From Gordius sp. MW1 (taxonomy: Eukaryota > Nematomorpha > Gordioida > Gordea > Gordiidae), in the NCBI GenBank assembly GCA_964036665.1, contig OZ038526.1:3100001-3164000 (forward strand): a DNA stretch of 64,000 nucleotides, in the 5' to 3' direction. Below the pieces are notes generated by a model. It made no database searches and had not been told where the DNA came from. It saw only the letters and a program-made list of their open reading frames with translations. The position numbers were made by a program, and so were the translations under genes. Shown in pieces: positions 11,903 to 25,800 of this stretch; the first letter of the stretch is position 1; every line of letters starts with the position of its first letter.

Positions 11903-12048
11903 CATGAGCGTAGCCAGGGGGGGGGGGCAGAAAGGAGCCAATGCCTCCCCCCCTCTAAATAATTGTTAAAATTATATCTAAAATTAAAAAATATGCTCAT
12001 TTTTCCCCTCCCCCCAAATCATTATTGCCCCCCCTGTAATGAGAAGCT
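11903..12048. mobile_element. GCGTAGCC-family hAT MITE, right end decayed
   Basis: Left terminus CATGAGCGTAGCC with poly-G, interior as in the family, right part reaching ATTATTGCCCCCC and then diverging. Confidence 0.65.
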
Positions 12049-13471
12049 AGTTAGGTAAGGTGCGCTTTTTTTAAATGAATTACAATACTAATAAATACTC
12101 ATCCCATTCATACCGCGCAACACAGTGCATTTGTTTTAATCCTCTCTTCCTCCCCCCCTCCCTTTTACTCTTCTTTCTCGCTCTCTCACATAGACTACTA
12201 CCACGATCATTATTACAATGGTGTAGTATGACAATCAATTAATGCCACGTAGAGCGCGACACTGGAGGGGGGGAAGGGGGTGCTTTTGCCCCCTCCCCAC
12301 TTCTCTAGACTCAAGCCCGGCCTCCCCTTTCCTTATAAGCAAGGGGGATCTCACTCACTTAGCATTTAGCGGCCACTTATGTTTGTGCTGGCTGTGCTTG
12401 AATGTTCTGTCTAGGCATGCATGAGTGTGCAGCTTCGGCGCGTTTGTAAGGAAGGAGAAGAAACAATTAAGTCGGGAATTTTTGTATTTGATGGCGGTAA
12501 ATGTGCCTGGAAAACTTGTATGTTGTATTTGTATGTATCGCAAACGCGGAGAGTATGTTCCTATTTTAAATGTGATGTAATTAAAATAATGTCGTTGTCG
12601 TTAGAGTTCGATAGTATAAGCTTGCTCCCCCCCTCCCCTCATTAAGGAGAATGACTTTTGATGTAATTAACCATGGTTTCGCAACCGCCCCTGCCCCTAA
12701 TAACTAATTGTTGAATTGCGTAGAAATTTCTTTTAGTTGCGTTCAAGAGCGCAAGGATTTGGAAAAAGTTTGTGCTTTTTTTGGACTTGGGAATATGGCA
12801 GATACGATTTCTTCCTTTGCCCACACCTTTGTGTGTTCATTTGAACGTTCCCCCTCTCGACCGTTTTACAATCGACCCGACGGCGCATATCATTAATGAA
12901 GATTAAACTTGTTCTCCTCTATATACTATAATATAATATACCCACGTGTTCGGGGAGAGGGTATGGGGGGGGGGTAGATTAGTGAGCTCGCAATCCCAAT
13001 TTGTCCGTGGCCTATTTAAGGTGGACCTCGCGTCGCAATCGTCATTTGTCGAGCCCGACAATCCCCCCTAAATTAGCAACTGTTTTTTCGATTGATTGAT
13101 TGATTGATTGATTGGTCGATGTTATCTTCCCCCATAATGTGTGGTGGTGACCTTGTTGATCAATAGTGACGTTGCCACTAAATTTGTCACTTTCTAATCT
13201 CGATGGCCCAATCAGAGCCCTAATTTTAAGCAAGTTTTCAAGAATTATAATTGGTGAATGATAACTAAGAGACAAACGCTTTGTTTTTGTGTTTATTCTT
13301 ATATGCAAAAGGAAAATACAAATTTTCCAGTTAAAACCCATGCAAAAGTTAAATTTTTGGCGGACACCTCCCAGTCGCTTATAATAACTTTTAGAATATA
13401 GATGTTTTAATGTATCAAATAGAATTTTTACACATTTTTGGCAAGGCTGTTTCACAGTCTTTATGCTATAT
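12049..13471. other. Upstream region of the RAPGEF gene; no exon recognised
   Basis: Contains poly-G/poly-C runs and a tetranucleotide microsatellite (ATTG)6 at 13091-13114. A promoter or untranslated exon may lie here but nothing identifies one. Confidence 0.4.
13091..13114. repeat. (ATTG)6 microsatellite
   Basis: Six perfect tandem copies of a four-base unit. Confidence 0.9.
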
Positions 13472-13623
13472 TATTGGCGTAGCCAGCATTGGAATTAGAG
13501 GGGGAATGATTTAAGTAAGGGCAAAATGAACATTTCGGAATTTTAGCCATAAATTTAAAAAATTTTGGATTTAGAGGGGGGGGGGCAGCGGCCTCTTCCT
13601 GCCTCCCCCTGACTACGCTCACG
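13472..13623. mobile_element. GCGTAGCC-family hAT MITE, aged
   Basis: TATTGGCGTAGCCAGCATTG at the left, GACTACGCTCACG at the right, family interior between; target duplication no longer clear. Confidence 0.7.
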
Positions 13624-13764
13624 TATATTTTCTATCTTTGCCGTTACAAGTGTATATATCTCTTCGTTATCTCACATATAGATAGAGTTGTCGTCAAGCT
13701 AGTATTAAACGGCGCATACAAATAAAGCATCGGCCAGCAGCAGCCAAGGCCCATCCTAGCTTCC

Positions 13765-13881
13765 ATGGATGTGTCCAAATGTCGCAACAACGTTTCTCCG
13801 CCGGCCGTCGGCTGTTTCACCCAACCCAACACCGATTTCAGGCGGGCCCTGGCCAAGGAACCACAAGAACGTACCATGCAG
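13765..13881 (+). CDS. RAPGEF2: RAPGEF exon 1 (N-terminus)
   Basis: 39 codons from ATG in the context TTCCATGG, with an in-frame TAA at 13723. It ends [15 protein letters not shown], matching the vertebrate N-terminal pattern (ALRKKPPERTPED), and splices in phase 0 to [10 protein letters not shown] of exon 2 across a 4.7-kb intron with no residues missing in between. Confidence 0.88.
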
Positions 13882-16800
13882 GTCAGAGATAATTTTGCTG
13901 CGTTTACTTTGGCACTGTGTAAATAAAACATAAATTGCATAGCAATTGAATAGTAGTGTTTTAAAAACGGCTTGGTTTTTGGCTGTTCATGTTTAGTCGA
14001 CTAAAACCAAGGGTGCCCAAACAAAACCTAGCCGTTTTTACGACTCTTCTTGCTTATCATAGTTATGGCGAGTTTTGAGTACTGGATTCTATAATTACCC
14101 GAGCTAGCTGGTGGCAAGAAATTGGTATCTTGTGGTTGTGGTGTAATACCGCTGACTTTATGCCTATAAAATGTTGACAAATAAGCACAAGCACTTTTCA
14201 GGCGGGTGAAAATATACTTTCAACCATCTGTTTTGATTCACTAAACAACTACATTATCTAGCTTTGGAATTAGAGGGGGGAGGGCAATAATGATTTAGGG
14301 AGGGGCAAAATAACATTTTTGAATGTTTAGCCATAATTTTAATAAATTTCAACAATTTTTTGGATTTAGAGGGGGCAACCACCCCTCCCTGCCCCCCCCC
14401 TGGCTAAGCCCATGTTATCTAGCTTGGTTCTGTGACCATGTTATAATCGAGGCCACCCATCATCACCCCGTTGTTTGTTTTGCATTTTCGCGCGCCGCCC
14501 GAACAAAGATAATAGGTGACATACCACCTAACTAAACATACACCCAGTCCCAACAAAAATTTCGACTACGCCCTTTCAAGCGTAATTAATCGATCACCGA
14601 ACGCGGTGTCTTTAAATTGTTTTTTCCCTAACACTTTGACACGCGCAGTTAGCGTTCGCGTCGTCTTCATTTGTAAAATTTTAAAAACTTCCTCGACGGA
14701 TAAAGCAGGAATCGGAAGGTGGTTATTAATTCTGGCCAGTCCGCGACAGTCTTTATATATACACATGGGCGTAGCCAGCATTGAAATTAGAGAGGGGAAC
14801 AATATAAGTTTGGGGGGGGGGCAATTATGAACATTTTTTGTAATTTTATCCATAATTTTAATAAATTTAAGCAAATTATTGAATTTAAAGGGGGCAGCCG
14901 CTCCTCCCTGTCCCCCCCCCCCGGCTACGCCCATGTAATTACATAAAATGGGACGTTTTGGTAATTGAATCAAGTTCCTAACCGTTTCCTCGATCGGGTT
15001 AAGTTTAAACGTGGGCCTAGCTAAAAAGTACTTTTTGGTTTATTGATAAGATTATTGATTTGTAAACCAAAACGAAACGAAACTTCACCTTTTTTTCTCC
15101 ATCTTTTCATTCAAATTTTTGGTAGCTCAAAATCAACTCGAAAAGCTCTTAATCGCGGCTTACATTAGGACCGGTTTTGGACTAATTTCAGCACGTCCTT
15201 CTTTTTCATACTCACTCAGGCAGGAAGAAGCACTATAGCTCTCTCTTTAAACGATTCAATAATTAATGAGACATTCACTTCTTCCACCCCCTCCTCATCA
15301 TTAATGAAAGCTTTCACTCTTAATAATTCGCACCCTTCTTGGCCACTTAGCTTTTACCGGCCGACCGACCGGTCATCGTTTTAAGTTGAAAGCCTTTTTA
15401 AAACCCCGACGATTTTCTTGAGGAAAAGCTTTTATTTTAAAATTTTACCGTTTGCCCGCAATCAATTGCCTAACTTGGGCTCGAACCTAGACCTACATGT
15501 TAATGTTGTTAAAACGGCTGGGTTTTGTTTGGTCGGCCTTTGGTCAAAATAAGACTAACGATCGACTCTGGCCTGTTTATTAAAATTTCGACCAAGCCTA
15601 GTGGTCGACCAAGAAAAAGTCGACTAAAACCGAAGGCTCATCAAACAAAACCTCGCTGTTTCTTCAACACACAAATTCATTCATATATTGATATCGCAGT
15701 GACCGTTCAAAGGAATATCGTACTTTATTTATATGCTTAAAGAAAAATATATTATTCATTCATGATTGCTTCACATGCCAGATCGTCCCTTTGATCTTAA
15801 AGATGAACATGGGCGTAGCCGGGGGGAGGGGCCGCTGCCTCCCTCTAAATCCATAAATTCTTTAAAATATCATTTAAGTATGTATGGCTAAAATTTTACA
15901 AAATTGTAATTTTGCCTCCCCCCCCCCCTATAATTCCAATCCGGACTACGCCCATGGATGAATCTAGGGGGGGGGGAGAGGGGATGGTTGATTTGATATT
16001 TTAACGAATTTTGATTAGCTTATTATATCCCCCTTTGTGCGGCGAGATTTACATTACGAGTTTTTCCGTAATGACAAGGGTGGGGTGACACATCCTACCA
16101 ACATAAATTGTCACATCCCCTCGTCCTATTGATTTATAAATCAATCAATCGATTAAACGACACAAACCAACAGCACTTGTTTTGGGGGCCCGTGGCTAAG
16201 CCATTTACAAGGTTTTATTTACGATTATCTACTAAGGGACCCAACATTTCTTTAAAAGGCAAAAATTGATCAAATTTTGCTCCTACTTTGTAATTTTTGC
16301 AGCAGGTTTGATTCGTTCACATGGGCGTACGCAGGGGGGGGGGGAGCCCCTAATTTAAGGGGAAAAAAAATTTCAATGCAAAAACATTGAAAAATTTAAA
16401 AAAAATTATGTTGTGTCCCCCTCTAAATGAACTTTTAAACGTATTGCCCCCCCCCCCTTCTAATTCAAAACCTGGGTACGCCCATGTTCGTTCAATTTTG
16501 GATTTGGTAATATATCATATATGAGCCCGTCCCCCATTTCTCAAAGGAACGGATAGGAACATAGAAACACAACTGCCATTTTCAAATTAAATTTTGCTTT
16601 GATTTCATTGAACATCTTTCTATTTTAAAGTTGAATAATATAATTATCCATAACTCAAATCAAATTCCTTGCGTTTTAGTAGGAATATTATAGACGCTTT
16701 CTATGATTTTATTTTTAAATTTAAAAGATCGTTTCTTTTAAGTTTTATTCTAACACACCGCATCTTAACTAATTTTCAACGCTCACTCGTTAGCGTTTTT

Positions 16801-19800
16801 GAAACATTGTGGGCCCTCGTAGCACTGGCATTTGCTCAACAGAAACTACTGATTGCGTAAGATGAGGTTGAAATAAAATTTCGATCATTTTTGGATGACA
16901 CCATTGGCGTAGCCGGGGGGGGGGGGCAGGGAGGGGCGGCTGCCCTCCTCTAAATCCATAAAATTGTTAAAATTTATTGAAATTATGGCTAAAATTTTAA
17001 AAAATGATTATTTTGCCCCTCCCTAAATCATTATTGCCCCCCTCTAATTCCCATTCTGGCTATGCCCATGGATGTCACAATTCATAAAATTAGTCTTCGA
17101 TTCAATCATATAAGAGCCTAGTCTTTGGCTCGCCGATAGATTTATTTAAGGCGTAATTCCAGTTATAGTATGCGGGGAATTTATGCCCGCGAGCTCATGT
17201 ATGTTATTAATATAAATAAATAAGTTTATGATATAGCATAACCTCTTTGCGCATATATATGATCTGTGCGTGACTTCACGTTGAACCCCCCCCCCCTCCC
17301 CCACATCATAAGTTTTGTTTTTTCAAGCATGGAATTTATAGCTTCCACAAACTTAATAAGCTGTCAGAGACCAGAAAAGCCCGGCCCTGCCCGACATTGG
17401 GTTAATTTTGTCTTTCGGGCAGGCTCGGGCGGGCAGCATAACAAGATTTGGGTTTAATGAGATTCTTTAATTAAGAGTATTATTTCTTCGTGAATAAGTT
17501 TGTCATTCTTTTATCTAAGTGCATATAATATTCTTCGTAATTCTTATCCCCAAAAAAAATCGAGAATTAAATAAATTTTTTTTGAAAAATATGACAAAAT
17601 TTGTAATAAAAATCAAAAAAATTTCATTTGCGGCCGGGTAGCTCTACTGATTACATGGTTGGGCGCACACTTGGAAGGGTTCGGGCGGGCAATTTAATCA
17701 TAAAATCGGGCCGGATTCGGGCAGCAAAGTTTAATCATATCCGACCTTTAACTCCCATAACCACGAATAGTCTCATTTTAAAATTACTAGGACTACACAT
17801 TATGTGGCTAGTAGGGCCCAATTAATATGCCTGGATAAGTTAAATTGATCGTAGTAGACCCTTTTTAAGACCGCAAAGGAGCTCTTATGAAGCGTTTCTG
17901 TTTCATTAAAAATGAAAATAGGCCTGGTATTCAATCTCCTTTTTCGCTAATGCCTTTTAATACTTTTCCCACCTGCCTGTGCTAAAAGTTATGCTGCTTA
18001 ATGTAGCGTTTTAACCCGGAGATTTTAATTGGCACGCAGCCCAAATGTGTTACGTAGTGTTGTAAAAGTGGATGGGATAGTCGACCAAACATAACCGGAC
18101 TAAAGATTTTGTGGTCTATTTTTCTTAGTCGACCATAAGGTTTAGTTGAAATTTCAAAAACAGACTAGAGTCGACCGTTAGTGTTAGGTAAACCAAAAGT
18201 CGACCAAACAAAACCCAGCCTTTTTTACAACACTAGTGTCAAGCACTTTGCACTTTAAAGAGGCAGCAGTGCCGGTTAGGTGTTCTTAATTAAGGGATCG
18301 AGATTAATGCAAAGTGGATATCGTAGCATTAAATGATTAGCCTGGATTCATATCATATTGAGGTGTGAAGGATTTTTATGCTAAAACTTGGTAACTTAGA
18401 TGATAAAATTGAGAGAATTTCTACTGAGTAGGTGCTTTAGAATCCTTGTAGTGCGTATGTGCCCTCGACGTTATGATAGTCAATTGATGACAAACGTTGG
18501 GTCTATTTAAACATTTCGGTGAAATTTAATCATAAATTTTGGAAATTAAATGTGGTACGGGGTTTTATACAGGATTTGGAAATCATCTTTCGCCACTTGC
18601 ATCGCTCCAACATCCTGCACAAGGCTCTGAAAGATCCGAGCGTAAAAGAGGTCTGCCAACGGGCCAAATACGAGACCCACGGGGCCAACGATATACTTTA
18701 CTGGTAATACTTCGTCGAGTAGTGTTGTCAAAACGGCTGGGGTTCGATTGGTCGACTTTTGGTCAGTTTGTGTTTTATCGGCTAGAATCAAAGGTCACCA
18801 AACCCAGCCGTTTTTACAACTCTAGGCTCGAGTTTTAAGCGATACCTAAACGAAACTGTTAAGCTATTTAAAAACTTGTTCGTCTCATCTTTAGCCGCGG
18901 TGAATACAACAATTGCTGGTACATACTGCTCTCTGGGTCCGTTTTTATAGACGATTCTATGTTTCTACCCAATAGCAGGTAATTTATTTGTAAGATATTA
19001 ATTGCTATTTCAGATGTTCGAAAGTTACTCACCTAGAATTTTGTAAAACTACTATTTTAAGACAGTAAATGAAAATTGGAGTTGTATTGCGTATAGTTTA
19101 AATTTAATTTTATTTGCTACTAAATTTTACGTTTCACATAACTCTGGCCTAGCGATTCTTTTATTATTTCAATAATTTTTGAAAAATTATTGGTTAATGG
19201 ACAATTTTTTTAATTTTAAGCTTCGGTAAACGAGTCCCGGGATCCAATCGGAGATTAAACGAATGCCTCGTTTTGGAAAATTCCGAGTTGCTCGTGGTAA
19301 GTATACATTAGTGTTGTAAAAACGGCAGGGTTTTGTTTAGTCGACCTTCGGTATTGGTCGAATAAACTTAGTTTTTCTTAGTCCACCTCGAGGCTTAGTT
19401 CAGAGTCTAGTCTATCAAAGGTCTACCAAACAAAACCCAGCTGTTTTTACAACACTAGTACACATAGATAGTTTAGCAAAATACATAAATTGCAACTCGA
19501 TTTAAGTGAATTGTGGGCACTAATTACTCATTAAAGTTACAGTTTTTTATCTTTATCGCATGAATGAGCATAGGGTCAATTGCTGAAAATTTTAGAAATT
19601 TGATTTTTTAACCCGTGATCTCGATTAAATATATTTGAATGCACGACAATTTTAAGATCGACTACGACGAGAGCAAAAAAATTATTCGGCCCTACCCACC
19701 TCCTCTCACAAATTCAACTACCGTGGACGTCCCAACCCATCGAGAGGATCGCACCTCTTCGGCCTATTACTCTTCTAGGTAAACCTTTTTATCAAGTTTT

Positions 19801-22800
19801 GCTGATAAAAATTCTAGAAGTTAGTCAGAAATTCTTTATAAATCCACCAGATGTGTTTATATGGTCTAAACCTTCTTTCTATAGCATTCTAAGTGCAATT
19901 GTTAAATTTTTAAAGTTAAGGAAAAAAACAAAGTCTCGGTCAAAATGTAATAACCAATCAGCGTTGAAATAAACGATAAAGTTCTTGTGTTTAGTCAAAT
20001 CTCCGACCCTTAGAATCTGAACAATGAACATGGGGCAAGCAGAGAATCACATTCAATCCAACTAAGTTTTTGAAATAAAATTTCTAATAAATTTTCGTTT
20101 CTTGCTGCGATTGAAAATAAAAAATAACCTTTTCTAAAACCCAAAACTCAGGTCCTTGACGAGGCAAGCTAAGGTCGCAGACCCATTAGGCGGCGGCGCC
20201 ACCTCGATTGGACCGGTTCGCGGCCAACAGCACCAAAACGTAGCCACCCTCTCGATGAGCGCCCCACAAGGCTCGGCCTACAATTCGTTGGGTCGGCCAC
20301 AAAATACCAAAACCGCTTTCGCTCCGTGTCCGGGCGAAGCTTCGCGCGTTCGTTGCCAGGCTATGCCTCCCTCGCCCGCCGCTCGCAATCGAGGTCCCCT
20401 GCCGGACGATTTTAACCGATGGCCCTTACCTGCTGTCAGGGGTCGCGTCAATTCGGATAGCAGCGTCGTAGTGGATATGACACACTTGTCACCTTCGGTC
20501 AGTGTGTTTGATGTTTTTGCTACCGTACGACCATTTTGTGAATAACACGTTAGGGGACCGAAAGGCGTCATCTGCTTTGAGTAGTGTCGTAAAAACGGCT
20601 GGGTTTTGTTTGGTCGACCTTTATCTTTAGTCGACTAAACTTTACGGACCAACGATTTTTTGGGGCTATTTTTCTTAGTCGACCACTAGGCTTTGTGGAA
20701 ATTTGAAAAATAGCCAGGGTCGACCGTTATTCTTATTTAACGCAAAGGCCTACCAAACAAAACCCAATCGTTTGTACGACACTAGCTTCGAGATCTTGTT
20801 TAGTGGTTAAGGTTATTCTATAATGCCACCCATCTGTGCGTTCGCTTTTTCACCATTTGGAAAAATTTGAATTATAATATTAATCGCTTTTAATCTCGTT
20901 CCTTTCATCGTTTGCACTCACGACAGGATGGTATTAAGGGTAATCCATCTCATTCCGCGTGTCCTAACTCGGGCGATTGCGTGGATCGGGGCCGACCTCG
21001 GGGCATTCCTGTCGTTTCTTCTTACCTACGCCAATCTCGTTACGGCTCCGGCAAAGAGAAGGGCCCCGGGCCGGTTCGTCCCTGCGATTCTTTCCTGTAC
21101 CCGGCCATGGATTACAAAATTCGCGGGACGCCCGCCACCTCCATTATGTGTCCGGTGATGTCAGACCTTCAGGGAGTTAAAGCCTACTCCCAGGCTCCCC
21201 CCATTACGGCTTACGAGCGATACTCCGTTTACGAAGAGACCACTTACTGTATATCCCAAATCTGGAATTGCGCTTTTTTTCTTAATACTTTTTATTAGTG
21301 GCATCGATTGGCACGCGATTCTTAAATGGTAGCCTAGGAATGGCTCCGTTAAAAGTTGATATTAATATTATTTTTACTCGTTTTGCCACGGATTGAAAAA
21401 TATGTTTATAGCGCGCCTTTTATTATTTAGCCCTCTCTCATCTTTGTGATATAATTAACCCCATCCCAAGGAAGTGATCGATACTATATCAGGACGCTTT
21501 GCTTTATCCTTACTAACTCTTATACGTTTCCGAATTCGTGTAAATATAGCCCAAGTCAGGCCGGTCGATCCCGCCCCCGATTACTACACCTGCGATGACA
21601 GGAGGTCGTCCGAGTGCGACAACGACGTCCGAGCTCGTTTCTTGGTCGATCTGTCGGGGCTGGAGGAGAGCTTGGTTGATTCCGAGGATGAAGATGACAA
21701 CGACGACGACACCCAAATCGTGTCCCGCAAGCTTAGCCAAGACGACGTCTTTTACGAGGTAATTCGACTTCAGCTTTAACAAGTTACATGATAACGAATA
21801 TATTGAGTGGCCTGATAAAGCTGGTCTACGAGTAAGTTTTTAAAGACTCAAATGCATGGGCGTAGCCATGGGGCGCCCCCCCCCCTAGATGGCAAAAACA
21901 AATTTTTTCAATACAAAAACCATTAAAAATTAAAAAAAATTATGTTTTGCCCCCCCCCCCCTATTGAACTTAAGAATATCGTCCCCCCCCTTGATTTAAA
22001 ACTTGGCTAAGTCTATACTTAAATGATTAAATCCTGATCGAATAGACTTGAATTTGATATTATGATAATTGTCAAATTGAATATAAACCCCTTTGGACAC
22101 GCGCTTATTTCGTACTTTAATAATGGTTTAGCAAAGTCCCGTCGTCTCTTATTCCACCTACCACCATTCACATCCGTCTTCTTACCCCGAAGACAGCGAT
22201 GTCACCAATCTCTCTTACCTCGACGACGGATTTGTAGGAATGTGTCCTAAAGCGGCTTTGAAATCGCTGCTGGAAAAGGATCCTTACGAACGTACGATGA
22301 CAGAAATTGGGCTGATGGCCTCCTGGCTCGACCCGGGCAATCCCGGTTTGCCCCTCGACCTATCTTCCCTGGCCCGCGCCTTCGTAGGCTCGAGGTCGGG
22401 CCCGGAATTCAGGAGGGCCGTGTGTGGATGCGCCATATTAGCCACCGTACCCGACGCCCAAACGCTAGTTATGAATCGAGGGGAACAGCTTGATTCTTGG
22501 TGTATCGTTTTCGAGGGCCAAGTCGAAGTCGCTGTCCCTTGCAAAGGTAATTATTATACGCAGGGTGGTGACCATGTTCATTGCATTTAAACACTCAGTT
22601 AATATGAAATTATGATGCTTAGGCTCAAGCTCTTTCTTAATTTTAAATTGCTATGCAATTTATGGGCTTGCTTTACGTTGAATTGAGTGTCATCAACTTG
22701 TAATTTTTGCATAATTGCTGTGGAAACTTATAAGGGTTTTTAATAGCTGTGGACTTATGCTTCTGTAAATCACTTTTATTTTGCTTTAGCAAATACACTT

Positions 22801-25800
22801 GCTTATGACCACTTTTTTTTAAAACGGATTAAGAATTTGATAAGGGTTTATAATTGTATATGATTATGCCAATGTCCGAGTAAAATGCTTGTGGGATATT
22901 CCATTTTATACAACTTTATGTGATACCTTCAAAAAAGGAAAGAATCATTTTGCAAATGGTAAAAGCGTTCGCCCACCTAACCGACATATTACCCCAATTC
23001 TATATTTAAGCTGAAATTCTCCTTGATTAATGTGTTTTGCTCGATAATGGCTTGTTTTAGCGGCAGTCACTTTAACATTACTCCAGATTCCCGGAACGCC
23101 GGTATGACGCCGGGCTCCCTGACGACCCCAACTTCGACCAGCATCCTCGTGGCCGGAGACTGTTTTGGTGTCGAGCCCGTCGAAGGCCCACAATTTTTCG
23201 GAGGCGTGATGCGCACCCTGACCCCTTGGTGCTCCTTCCTGTGCGTGAGTCAGGACGATTACGTGGCCATCACACGAACCCTCATGCTTGAACCTCCTCC
23301 CCCAACCGATTACGAACACCTACGAGTCTCTCCCTTTGCCAGAACACGTCCGAACGACGATGTTGTGGGCACTCGGAAATGGTCGTTAGATACGAACGAC
23401 GACACAACTAATAAAGGGTATGTAAAGGCTTTCATAGAGGTGCGCATTATTAACTATTACTGCAACCGTTTAGCCATATACTATCTTTAAAGTAACCTTC
23501 CCCCTTATTATATAGTTCAAACTTGAGATCGATGTACATATCTCTTATGTACTAATGTTTATACTAAGTTAAGAATATCGTGGCCGGCGCAAAAAGGTTT
23601 CACGATAATTTGATAACAGGCCATGAAGGAGTGCACATTGTGAAACTGGTGATTTTATATGGGGTTGAAATAGGTTTTTAGGATTTTTCACTCATTTAAT
23701 CACCAAAAATTTACCTCAAAAGTCTGAGGTTTGTTAAATTATTTCGATAAAGATTTTTACAACTAAATACACCAAAATTTAAGAGGATAGCGGCAATAAT
23801 TTGGAAACTATGATAAAAGTAGTAAAAAATGAAACGCGCCCAGCATAATTTTGCCCCTTTGAACGTCAATGACCTTAGAAGTATTGGCCCATCGACTAAA
23901 ATATTTGAAAATTACTACAATATATGAGACTTGCACTACCAATAAAATTATCCAAATATGAGATGGTCGGGCGAAACATGGAATGGCCTATAAACCCAAT
24001 TAGGATGCAAAAATAGGACAGGATATTTCTCTTCGAAAGTGAGACGATTGATTGCATAGCAATTAAGAACAATTTTATATAGATATAATTATTGAAATAA
24101 AGAATGTTGTGGTATTTAAGATTTTTTGCCATTTTTATGGTAAATTTGATTGATAGACCTTTACCCACGTGGCGCTGCAGTGCCGATTGGCTCAGTTGTC
24201 TTAATGTACAATCCTACAACTACATATTTAATTCACGCTTTTCAAATTTCAACTCGGCTAGGAGTTGCGCGGTGCTGGACGGGGACTCTCACATAAGCTC
24301 GTCCTCCGCCAACACAACCAACAACGACCCTTCCAAGGACCCCCTGAATGACGTCCCTTCCCTGCCCGGTAGTCAGAGGTGTTCGATCGTGATCCAAGAC
24401 GAGCTCGGGCTATCCTTCTCGTCCGAAAGTGGGATCGGGGCTAAACTTTCCAAAAACGTGACCCGCGATCCTGTCTCCCTGCTTACCAAAGTATAAGTGC
24501 GACGTGGCATCACGTGATATAAATTTATCGTATAATCTCTAGGGCACTCCCGCTACCTTGATCAATCACCTGATCGCGGAGCACGGCACCAACGACTCCA
24601 CCTACATCGAAGATTTTCTTCTCACCTATCGCGTCTTCATTCCGTCCCCGAGCACCATATGTGATCACGTGCTGCGTTGGTTTCAGGACAAACCAGAACT
24701 CAAAGAAAAGGTGTTTTGAGCACGCTTTAAGCTTGCTTTACTTGATTTCGACAGTTTGTCACCCATAATGTCGTTTGTTTTTTTTGTTTTTCGTTAGACC
24801 ACGAGGATAGTCTTGCTATGGGTCAACAATCATTTCAACGATTTCGAGAAGGACTTGGGGATGATGGAATTTTTGGAAAATTTCGAGGCCCTCTTGGACA
24901 AACAAGTTCGTTAATTTATAACCGCTACCACCCTATTATTTTATCCCTCTATTCTTTCAGCAAATGCACGGTCAATTGAGACTTCTTAACATGGCTTGTT
25001 TTGCCAAAGCCAAAAACCGGACCATCACCTTGACTCGTTCCACGCGAGAAGATATTTTACACTTTTCGATCCTCGGTGGCTGGGAACGCGGATCTGGGAT
25101 CTATATTTCTAAAGTTGAGCAGGGTTCCAAAGCAGCAGAGTTGGGCCTTAAACGAGGCGACCAGGTTTGATAACTATTATTTTATGATTTTAAGATTCTA
25201 AAATCATATTCTAACCCGCGTTTTCTCATGCTATTTTTAACAGTCATTTTTTGGAATTAGAACCTCTGAATATTTTGTTGATGTTTTGAATGTAATTTTT
25301 TACCATCTATTCAGGTTTTGGAAGTGAATGGACAAAACTTCGAATACATATCTCACACCAAGGCCCTCGACCTGTTTCGCAACAGTACCCATCTCTCGAT
25401 TACTGTCAGATCCAACTTGTTAGGTAAGCTCACTTATATTTCCAATGTTCACCAAATTTGAATCTCTTGTACATGTGTACACTATGGATACATTTTGTGC
25501 CATTACGCATTGCCAAGGTTTCAAGCAATTACTAAACGCCTCCTTATCTACCGTGCCGGGCAACAACGCCTCTACCTGGGCTAGCCCTAAGTTAGTGGTT
25601 CAGCGCCGAGACGATGAAGCCCAGCCGTTAGCAACTACCTCGGCTCACGACCGAAGCTTTAGGAGCGATAGCGAGGCTCGCAGTTCTTTCAACGCCGGCA
25701 GCATACCCCTCCTGCAATCGTTGTGGCATCAGAGAAAGCTCAAATTTCGTAAGGCGCTCGGTCGCATGAGTCTGCTGACTCAATCGGGTCATAACCAAGG

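Noticed and set aside
13644-13940. 98-codon minus-strand frame opposite RAPGEF exon 1
   Set aside because: It overlaps the well-supported first exon in antisense and shows no recognisable domain.
14566-14973. 135-codon minus-strand frame
   Set aside because: It runs through a MITE, including its poly-G/C runs translated as Gly-rich sequence.
20278-20571. Minus-strand open frames opposite RAPGEF exons (also 22284-22544, 22945-23319, 25628-25861, 30239-30499, 31643-31990, 32309-32668)
   Set aside because: They are shadows of GC-rich coding exons; their products have no family motifs and their ends do not fit splice sites.
22238-22244. Start of RAPGEF exon 9 at GAATGTGTCC after TTTGTAG
   Set aside because: It would shift frame. 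The acceptor at 22131 gives an open, phase-matched longer exon beginning QSPVVSYS.
23061-23086. Acceptor TTTTAG at 23060 as the start of RAPGEF exon 10
   Set aside because: It leaves the wrong phase after exon 9. The CCAG ending at 23086 restores the frame and drops only a short unaligned stretch.
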